Of a stretch of DNA of 31,693 nt, positions 28,501-31,693 are shown piece by piece. The DNA is from Elusimicrobiota bacterium (GTDB taxonomy: Bacteria > Elusimicrobiota > Elusimicrobia > UBA1565 > UBA9628). Made by a program: the position numbers and the translations under genes. The notes beneath the pieces are model-generated. The model saw nothing but the letters and a program-made list of their open reading frames with translations. It was not told the origin of the DNA and ran no database searches. The stretch lies in contig JAGWMT010000007.1 in assembly GCA_028871595.1 (NCBI GenBank), positions 1-31,693 on the forward strand. The letters are read 5' to 3'. Within the stretch, counting starts at the first letter, position 1. Each line of letters begins with the position of its first letter.

Positions 28501-31382
28501 GCCGATATTGCGCCGGTTCCGGAAATGGCCGCCGCTGTCAGGTTGACCGTCCCGCCCGCGCCTCCGCCCGCGCCGTTGCCCTGATTCGGCGCGGCCGAGC
28601 CGTTGGTGCCGTTGGCGCTGATGAATCCGTCGAGGGACAAGGTCCCGCCCACGTTGAGCAGCACGGCGCCGCCGCCATTTCCGCCGGGAGCCCCATAGTA
28701 AGCCCCGCCGCCTCCGGAGCCCAGGTCGGTGGGGTTGGTTATGTTGTCGTAAGCGGCACCGCCTGCGGCGTTGTTCGAGACGCCGCCAGCGCCGCCGTGG
28801 CCGCCGCCGCCGCCGCTTCCGCCGTTGAAGAGTCCCGCGCCCGGTCCGTTGCCGCTCTGGTTGAGCGCTCCCCCGGTATAGCCGAGGCCGTCCACCGCGA
28901 TAGTCGCGCCCGCTTGGAGGCTGAAGTCGCCCGTGACGGTCAGATTCAGGACCGCTGAACGGGAAGCCGCGTTCGCCGCATGCGTGATCGAGCCTCCCGA
29001 AGCGACGCTGACGGAAGTGAAACTGAGGGGAGCCGTGTTCATCTGGCGGAAAAGGCCGCCGCCGGCCACGCTCAGCGCGCCTCCCGAAAGAGACTGCGCG
29101 GTCATGTTCAGGACCCCCGCCGGCACGACCGCGAGGACGGCCCCCCCGTTGAAATTCAAGGTGCCGGCGGTCGCGTTGACCGTTCCGAGCACGGAGATGG
29201 AGTTCGCGCTGAACGAGGTGGTCGAGTCGAAATAGACGCTGCTGTTATCGAGGGAGATCGCGCTGAAGACAGGCGAAGCGGCGAGGGGGGTGTACGCGCC
29301 GGCCGTGATCGACGGAGTCCCGACGGTCAAGCTGAATAACGAGTCGCCCGGATTCTTCACTGCGACGGTGCCGGCCCCGCCGTTCATGTTCCCCGTGCCG
29401 TTCGCTGCCGTGACGTTCCCCGCGTACGAATTGCTCGTCGTCGCCGTGATCGCGACGCGCCCGCCCGCGCCGCCGCCGTCGCCATAGCCCGCCGCGCCGT
29501 TCCCACCCTTGGCCGATATTGTGCCGGTTCCGGAAATGGCCGCCACTGTCAGGTTGACCGTCCCGCCCGCGCCGCCGCCTGCGCCGTTGCCTTGATTCGG
29601 CGCGGCGGCGCCGTTGCCGCCGTTGGCGCTGATGAATCCGTCGAGGGACAAGGTCCCGCCTACGTTGAGCAGAACGGCGCCGCCGCCGTTCCCGCCGGGA
29701 GCCCCGTAGTAAGCCGCGCCGCCGCCCGAACCGAGGTCGGTGGGGTTGGTCACGCTGTCGTACGTCGCTCCGCCCGTCGTGTTGTTCGAGACGCCGCCGG
29801 CGCCGCCGTGGCCGCCGCCGCTGCCGCTTCCGCCGTTGAAGAGTCCCGCCCCCGGACCGTTGCCGCTTTGGTTGAGCGCGCCGCCAGTGTAACCCAGGCC
29901 GTCCACCGCGATAGTCGCGCCTGCTTGAAGGCTGAAGTCGCCCGAAACGTTCAGATTCAAGATCGCGGAGCGGAAAGCCGCGTTCGCCGCGTGACTGATC
30001 GAGCCGCCTGACGCCACGAGGACGGAAGTGAAATTGAGAACGGTCGTGTTCATCTCGCGGAAAATACCCCCGCTGTCGACGGTCAACCCTCCGCCCGAGA
30101 GCGATTGCGCGGTCAGATTCAGGTTTCCGCCGTTCATCACCTCGATCTGCGCACCGGGGTTGAAGCCGATGTTGTTGACGGTCGAGTTCGCAGTTCCGAA
30201 CACAGTGATCGAATTAGCGGTGAAAATCGTCGTCGTGTCGAAAACCACGTTGCAGTTATAGAGCGAGATCGACTTGTACACGGGAGAAGCCGGGACGGGG
30301 GTGTACGCGCCGGGGGTCGCCGACGGCGCTCCGATGCTCAGGCTGTAAGCGGAATCGCCTGGATTCTTCACGGCGACGGTGCCGGCTCCGCCGTTTTGGT
30401 TTCCCGTGCCGTTCGCCGCCGTCGCGCTTCCGGAATAGGTGTTGTTGGTCGTCGCCGTAAGCGCGATGCGCCCGCCCGCGCCGCCGCCGTCGCCATATCC
30501 GGGTGCGCCCGCGCCGCCATTGGCCTGAATGCTTCCCGCGCCCGTGATCGTCGCGGCCGTCAGGTTGACCGTCCCGCCCGCGCCGCCGCCCGCGCCGTTG
30601 CCTTGATTCGGCGCGGCGGCGCCGTTGCCGCCGTTGGCGCTGATGAATCCGTTGAGGGACAATATCCCGCCCACGTTGAGCAGCACGGCGCCTCCGCCGT
30701 TCCCGCCGGGAGCCCCGTAGTAGGCTCCGCCGCCGCCGGAGCCCAGGTCGGTGGGGTTGGTCACGCTGTCGTATGCGGCTCCGCCGGCCGTGTTGTTCGA
30801 TATGCCGCCCGCGCCGCCATGGCCGCCGCCGCTACCGCTTCCTCCTCCATAGAGCCCGGCGCCGGGGCCATTGCCGTTTTGATTGACCGCCCCGCCGGTA
30901 TAGCCGAGCCCGCTCGCCGTGATCGTCGCTCCCGACTGAAGATCGAAGTTCCCCGTCACGTTCAGGTTCACGACGAACGAGCGGGCCGTCGAATTCGCGC
31001 TATGCGTGATCCTCCCGCCCGAGACCACCGTCAACTGACCGACGGTGGATTGCTGGCTGGCGTCCTGTTGGAGCACGGCGTTCGGCTCGATCAGGACGGA
31101 GCCGGAAGTCGATAAAGTGCCGGACAGCTTCAGCGTCGGAGCGAAGCTGCCGGAAGAGTCGCCCAGCGTCAGCGAATTGAACGCCGCCGGCGTCCCTCCG
31201 GCGAGGGTCACCGTGACGTTGGCGTCGATCGTCGCGTCGTCCGCCGAGGTCGGGACCTGGGCCGGCGACCAGTTCCCCGCGTTGAACCAGTCGGCGTTCG
31301 CCGCACCGGTCCAGGTCAGCGTCGCCGCCGCTGCCGGGGAGGGCGCGAAAAAACCGGCCGCCAGGACGGCGGTCAGCGTCAA
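16095..31382 (-). CDS. Giant glycine-rich/FN3/Rhs (YD-repeat) surface protein with variable C-terminal tail
   Basis: This frame encodes about 5,095 residues. A signal sequence ends near residue 20. Residues about 65-1345 hold four glycine-rich repeats, and about 1350-2900 hold FN3/Ig-like modules including an eight-cysteine insert (about 1716-1779). Further beta-sandwich and carboxypeptidase-regulatory-like modules follow. From about 3800 comes an Rhs segment: a DUF6531-like start (SLNVPIFGGSLDFTRVYDSQ), many YD repeats and the core signature YFRARYYDPNAGSFFQADPN. Residues about 4937-5095 are the variable tail after NPLSNIDPTG, with a Trp-rich end and no recognised toxin motif. Rhs proteins encapsulate such tails. 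The TTG start is doubtful: ATT at 31403 would give MFSRRVFLTLTAVLAAG, a better signal peptide. Confidence 0.85.
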   Translation of the reverse strand: MTLTAVLAAGFFAPSPAAAATLTWTGAANADWFNAGNWSPAQVPTSADDATIDANVTVTLAGGTPAAFNSLTLGDSSGSFAPTLKLSGTLSTSGSVLIEPNAVLQQDASQQSTVGQLTVVSGGRITHSANSTARSFVVNLNVTGNFDLQSGATITASGLGYTGGAVNQNGNGPGAGLYGGGSGSGGGHGGAGGISNNTAGGAAYDSVTNPTDLGSGGGGAYYGAPGGNGGGAVLLNVGGILSLNGFISANGGNGAAAPNQGNGAGGGAGGTVNLTAATITGAGSIQANGGAGAPGYGDGGGAGGRIALTATTNNTYSGSATAANGTGNQNGGAGTVAVKNPGDSAYSLSIGAPSATPGAYTPVPASPVYKSISLYNCNVVFDTTTIFTANSITVFGTANSTVNNIGFNPGAQIEVMNGGNLNLTAQSLSGGGLTVDSGGIFREMNTTVLNFTSVLVASGGSISHAANAAFRSAILNLNVSGDFSLQAGATIAVDGLGYTGGALNQSGNGPGAGLFNGGSGSGGGHGGAGGVSNNTTGGATYDSVTNPTDLGSGGGAAYYGAPGGNGGGAVLLNVGGTLSLDGFISANGGNGAAAPNQGNGAGGGAGGTVNLTVAAISGTGTISAKGGNGAAGYGDGGGAGGRVAITATTSNSYAGNVTAANGTGNMNGGAGTVAVKNPGDSLFSLTVGTPSITAGAYTPLAASPVFSAISLDNSSVYFDSTTSFSANSISVLGTVNATAGTLNFNGGAVLAVVPAGVLNMTAQSLSGGALSVAGGGLFRQMNTAPLSFTSVSVASGGSITHAANAASRSAVLNLTVTGDFSLQAGATIAVDGLGYTGGALNQSGNGPGAGLFNGGSGGGGGHGGAGGVSNNAAGGAAYDNITNPTDLGSGGGGAYYGAPGGNGGGAVLLNVGGTLSLDGFISANGTNGSAAPNQGNGAGGGAGGTVNLTAAAISGTGAISAKGGNGAAGYGDGGGAGGRVAITATTSNSYAGSVTATNGTGNQNGGAGTVVVENPGDSAYSLTVGAPSITAGANTPLGASPVFSAITLDNSNVAFDTTTAFSANSISVLGTVGVTAAIMNFTGGSSLSVGPAAVLNVAAQSLSGAALNVSGTGVFRQMNTASLGFASVVVAPGGVLTHAANSTARSAVVNLNVTGDFNLQAGATIAVDGLGYTGGALNQSGNGPGAGLFNGGSGSGGGHGGAGGNSNNTAGGAAYDSSSNPADLGSGGGGAYYGAPGGNGGGAVLLNVGGNLFLNGRITANGTNGSAAPGQGNGAGGGAGGAVNLTAAAISGTGAVSANGGTGAPGYGDGGGAGGRVALTGCNANAASAAANGGAGGKSSGAAGSVSPTVPPTCPSAPSTPANPAVTATGENAAGQTFITATWGSSTQALFYTLSASTAPDFTGTQISTQVASTTGTVAGVTPNATYYLRVKAVNGIGDSGYATTVTTTTPIDLTAPQAPSLLSATGRPAGIVSLAWRASSTGEVTVFFNLYRATYAFAATGGLAPILLHSSATTYLDDPPADGVYFYAVAALDSAFNESGLSVERSAPSLHAGPAAPEGLSAAFSTTVKDISLSWSPSTGAAVGYNVYRATYPIASVASRTPLQAGTTATTLVDSPSLSLDASYYYLVTALDSVGNEGAPSALAGTPFDTHSPVIQVSRVTNGQYTSGNLTPSIAITDFSSFDSTTTLNGQPFVSTVAIYQSLNQTVSEGGTASLTCATGTIQSYTSKWATSCGNPQNCGTCPIDGTSCSVVYDNAHCGDVAPGCSKDGRLAINCGVAGVTLTQPGTYFLAIQAQDAFANASSATLSFTIDKASPTLLLVSPSNGLITNQNVNVVFQSSDDFTPASQLIVKDELGSVVVSPYAITAEGTRSLTLTARDLAGNAASAGAVFILDKTPPVAVADLRLTSQNKALGQATLAWTSPHDALSGTAGYLIKTATFPITSANFASATTIDYSSAPLTDGSTEQFVVAVATSQTVYFALKSSDAAGNFSAVSNVAFWDVDGPLLSGLTPPSGANLSRPTTFLLQASDLSGVASVVLSVDGAAISTVTNPPYAFRWNTLNYADGSHAIRFDALDTVGNPSTLAASYTLAYQPPPAPVITSPTGTYATIVATVTFTGTAEAGTTVQIQLNGFPLTSGSADSSGHFSLLATLPGQGSLVLTAVSADAKGAGSPSTPVTVNYNLTAPNPPAALDAQTLPAGHVALTWQAPAGKIPSSYNVYRSADPLALSTSAAPSPSLRVLSGVTGAAANDLPPLDGLFYYGATSLDLSGNESGLSNIAPAASDRAVPTAAVALLDAPPLGPGAHAVRLTLSKMLAAPPLLTFTPGGQGPIPLTLSASSPTVWIGTLTVASAMASGTGAFAFEGTDFAGNVGHAITSGGTAAIDTTPPGGTIALSPGSPVKAGAVALTLTLTKPVPAAPALAYVLANGATIPVTLAGGPAVWTGTLAIAPGTDGTANFLFSAADALGNAGTALTGPSAFVIDTTAPSAPTLLHALSKKAGVVALTWSAPLDGTPASYSVYRGGVRISSGLAPLTLGAGAFDDLPPSDGTYAYAVSAVDAAGNEGPLSGSAPQISRRAPPPAPVSFVAQLNAFNRIELSWQAASTETPSGYNLYRSTSAIASLAGVAPVLVSTPPVTDTPASNGLYYYAVTALDFAGNESSSFAATQFLWDNAPPVIALTGVQDAHFYNRDLAPSFTVTDLALATATVQASLDGAAFVSGSTVSAEGAHVLSVTGANQAGVGSTTTVHFTLDKTPPAVTIAGVTSGLTYNAAATPVVNATDANLASVSVSLDGAAYTPGVPISANGRHLLSVTAADLAGNVTVSSVAFTLALPPSAPQGVALVFQDGAGATLTWTPSNNVLGYRVYKDGVLKTQGLLGGTNFTDAAYVFDGAHAFAVSAVDLGGQEGDKTLVTMPNVGLTLASYGLTDANGAAALNRGFFDTLSLSAANGDAQSRLLGPALLELVGAGQTLASATAPAASAAAGGVAILSGVIPAPAALPDAASLRATLTVQSQLGTVAKIVKVFPVAARTPSGPVVQIFSEPLVLGTSPKVQLKLNNQGSAALEVKTSPSDALVQLLTTQGTLLSSAKVTQTGNGALSAPSGYYVSVPPGGSVLLDAVPLPVPPALGASGNVTASVAQTYNGLATGSPLTGQGFSNTQTYSGVTSPPYNATVVSDRQVYDQSATVLLTGVAVSTDGTNTLIPGATVQVGVSLRGFDRVASTMTDASGHYQVAFSPTPGEAGLYALWASNPSVTNHVPQSSFTIVGFGFQYANYSAGLVQNSTASFKVNLLNTGQSPLTGLSAQISTGGAAGVGLTLDPATVPASLNSGQSAALSFAATASLAAALGASAFTVTARDGNGFTRTLPVTVTVAPSAAVPAASPQTFNVGMAAGTTRTLTVVLTNQGTQAWTGVTVSAPALPWVSVQGSASLGDVPPGGSAQLNLLLAPPSNLASQAYASNPLVSINSTNAAPIPINTGITITASGQGAVLYSAINADKPRDAFGNGVGVAGAKGTLTSLDIAGLTFSADGDANGGVRFTNVPAGKYAAQVSASGFQTQNFTQVIEPGLTTSREVLLPTDVVSYTWTVTPTTVVDQYNINLSITFKTDVPAPAVVMDPAVLNFNLPDTGGDVDSQITVTNKGVIAAHNVNVTPNVNDPAVTITVPYSNIPTLNAGQSVVVPIHLHLAHASCHTFQIVASDDYTCAAGVTVTQNPPPVSGSAGSCFPAGATGTTSTPPTGFGGSSAAGTGSSAVSLSVPGGYVSVAIPNPPAVPSTPNSCQAPTNKQPSNCAICDQIAAFSDPGGDPRVPETDLSLNVPIFGGSLDFTRVYDSQDLSGVSLGPGWMHSFESRVYLRWAQQMFFRVGDPPQWEFSGGGGGGSYSLSYTEVGGMSPTASKPADPDVIVEVRTPDGRRLTYRRNSDGTLSPPVGETAALTMSGSTTTPAGYTWTLLDKTVYRYDGSGKLQTITDRNGNVVTLDYSGGQLADVKDPNGRILYTFTYGSNGRLATVTDLAARSVNFSYVSAPLSAYVVPLGNSGNGVPMLSQAVGPKGTTAYGYSAFTVPGIADIGHGALVDDAFVVQNSASLYMVATSFNDPVISLLTSVTAPNGFVTTFTLGAPQHVVDYTAIANAEKAGQLTSGGAGGGLLAAGTSHPTENKGYYTPVMPTGPNSFTIDKHTFAEWYYPQKFWTLSESGPLGNFSMDYTIDELLEQGSTVVTDPRGFKTTHKWKTVNGQTVSTDIVDPDNAATNNTFDAQNNPTQATDRAGHTTSAIFDAKNNPTKITNAAGQNIFLSYESNFNGVATFTDTKGNSTQFNYDAKGNMTRAQDALGNAVDTGYDAHGAPISITNPLGRTIALSHDTNGNLASISDSLSRTTQLGYDGLGRTTSLTDATGKATQFQYDANNNLTQVKDALNGLTNFDYASGQLTSGKLLSALHDANSHTTTFSRDTRDRLTSITNALGQTRNYKYDDANNVTQKTKADGTVITFQYDNLGRLTNVNLPGNPVTNSYDAVGNLVDAGDSFSDTKIGYDTLGRPVKVLETNKGANFTSEIDYEYDAAGNRTKMTLQALPTPFIWTYTYDGLNRTTSLTNPFNQMFTLAYDAASRRTSLTYHNGIQATYAYDATDMVTNITYKRTSDQSFVASSAYTYDAVGSRLTMTNASGTHSYGYDPLHRLTNASHPVASSLPVTNEAFAYDSVGNRTADALRASYNYDVVNRITQDSAYTYASDANGNLTSRTDRATGETTRFVYDDVNRLIEVDASTYTVAKYKYDAAGRRIERNVGATTYRYVYDGANILAILDGSNNLVQLFTQGPGIDAPLSVHSGGQDYFYHQDALGSVTALTNSSGTTIETVEYEAYGSAVVKDANGGTHTVSTVGNTFLYTGREFDSETGLYYFRARYYDPNAGSFFQADPNEFSESHYYANANPLSNIDPTGQITIPFIGWIDVGETAGQKSAEWYADKYNESGIWGKIGWGSLGLAASLWTPCTSDKTATVLAAGYTAGSWAARPYWQYSSGPGYESKWLTRGWGWDAPYPTGIDARTALNLPEYNPATFAQQVTPRWWQPIAGPRAVAGGTGWEYYITNWSWSKAFRFPVPK
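27340..31190 (-). repeat. Four glycine-rich protein repeats with an exact 1,011-bp period
   Basis: The motif GLGYTGG recurs four times. Its Tyr codon starts at plus-strand 27867, 28878, 29889 and 30900, so the three intervals are each exactly 1,011 bp (337 codons). Each unit carries GNGPGAGL, GGGHGGAGG, LGSGGG, YYGAPGGNGGGAVLLNVGG, GNGAGGGAGGTVNLT and GYGDGGGAGGR, then a less Gly-rich beta segment. Confidence 0.9.
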
Positions 31383-31458
31383 AAAGACTCGGCGCGAGAA
31401 AATCCGCGGACTCGGCGCGACAGCGGACGTATGCCCCCCTCACCTTCACACATGTCTG

Positions 31459-31478
31459 CGGCACTGTCAGCAGTGCCG
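31459..31478 (-). promoter_or_regulatory. Hairpin in the 5' leader of the operon
   Basis: A perfect 8-bp stem (CGGCACTG/CAGTGCCG) with a 4-nt loop lies about 75 bases upstream of the annotated start. No U-run follows, so it is unlikely to be a terminator. A smaller hairpin (TTTAAC-TTGC-GTTAAA) lies nearer the promoter, at about 31530-31545. Their roles are unknown. Confidence 0.4.
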
Positions 31479-31572
31479 AAGATATACCAGAGACGGCCAT
31501 CGTTATCAATACAACTTATCTCCAACGCAACTTTAACGCAAGTTAAACGCGCCGGAGGACGCGATAGGAGGG

Positions 31573-31601
31573 ACTATAACCCCGGACCTCGCATCTGTCA
31601 A
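31573..31601 (-). promoter_or_regulatory. Sigma70-type promoter of the giant operon
   Basis: TTGACA (31601-31596) and TATAGT (31578-31573) are separated by exactly 17 bp on the minus strand, so transcription should start near 31566. The leader to the coding region is about 180 nt. An inverted repeat CTGTCA...TGACAG (31595-31617) overlaps the -35 box and could be an operator. No other promoter this good is visible upstream of the operon genes. Confidence 0.75.
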
Positions 31602-31637
31602 TCTACAGTTATGACAGTTTGTCCGAAAAAGATGCCG

Positions 31638-31657
31638 GGCTACAGAAGTTTGTAGCC
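31638..31657 (-). terminator. Weak terminator-like hairpin overlapping the end of the upstream gene
   Basis: GGCTACA pairs with TGTAGCC around a 6-nt loop and includes the stop codon of the partial upstream gene. A run of five T (CTTTTT) follows seven bases after the stem. That distance is long for an intrinsic terminator, so the call is weak. Confidence 0.3.
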
Positions 31658-31693
31658 GCCGGGGATGGACACGATGCGGTCTTGTCCGCAGCG
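31640..31693 (-). CDS. C-terminal end of an upstream gene (partial)
   Basis: Seventeen codons and a TAG stop are visible, encoding RCGQDRIVSIPGGYKLL. The frame is open to the window edge. The ending resembles the last wing strand of OmpR/PhoB-type winged-helix regulators ('...V-x-G-x-GY-L'), but this is too short to be sure. The codons run directly to the terminator-like hairpin and the operon promoter, on the same strand. Confidence 0.4.
   Translation of the reverse strand, partial: RCGQDRIVSIPGGYKLL

Noticed and set aside
27340..31190. Regular GCC/CCG-rich repeats that could suggest a CRISPR-like or satellite array
   Set aside because: The repetition is explained by glycine codons and a 337-codon protein repeat in frame. 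There are no short identical repeats with unique spacers.
31459..31478. Leader hairpin as a riboswitch or terminator
   Set aside because: No U-run follows and I cannot match the leader to a known riboswitch class, such as GEMM. It is kept only as a hairpin of unknown role.

Overview
The window is GC-rich bacterial DNA in which every gene I can support lies on the minus strand. The lineage cannot be fixed from sequence alone. Giant secreted proteins built from FN3, OmpL47-like and NHL modules, a PorV/UPF0164-type outer-membrane protein and a C-terminal 'FPNP'-type sorting tail suggest a Gram-negative lineage such as Elusimicrobiota or a related FCB/PVC-like group. This is inference, not an assignment.

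Layout from right to left, in the direction of transcription. At the right edge is the last 17 codons of an upstream gene (31640-31693), followed by a sigma70-like promoter (TTGACA-N17-TATAGT, 31573-31601). It is followed by what looks like one ~27-kb operon. First is a ~5,095-aa surface protein with four exact-period glycine-rich repeats, FN3/Ig-like modules, a YD/Rhs core and a variable C-terminal tail (16095-31382). Next are a small membrane-anchored protein whose start overlaps the Rhs stop (15550-16098, candidate immunity protein), a double-rhodanese protein (14807-15553), and a 2,752-aa FN3/OmpL47/NHL/ZU5-like protein with a C-terminal sorting domain (6559-14817). Then come an ORF-less group II intron (about 5829-6558), a PorV-like outer-membrane protein (4932-5822) and a zinc-ribbon membrane protein with an HEGGH motif (4300-4935). 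All junctions between consecutive genes overlap by 4-11 nt except one, and that one is filled almost exactly by the group II intron.

Downstream of the operon (left part of the window) lies a remodelled accessory zone. It holds a mosaic relic of a DUF4143-type ATPase gene (about 4136-4240), a 14-codon leader ORF in front of a class-B/e(P4)-type acid phosphatase (3319-4041), a graveyard of gene fragments (metal P-type ATPase tail, GNAT acetyltransferase piece, 5' half of a tRNA-Arg, possible integrase start; about 2793-3316), an intact AAA_14/DUF4143 ATPase (1478-2659), and an ISAzo13-type insertion sequence whose left terminal repeat coincides with base 1 of the window.

Functional reading (inference): the operon exports very large modular surface proteins through an outer-membrane route involving the PorV-like protein. 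The Rhs tail and its overlapping membrane protein may form an effector/immunity pair. The most notable item is the compact intron, which carries an intact domain V and guide sequences matching its present site and sits exactly between a stop codon and the next start codon.
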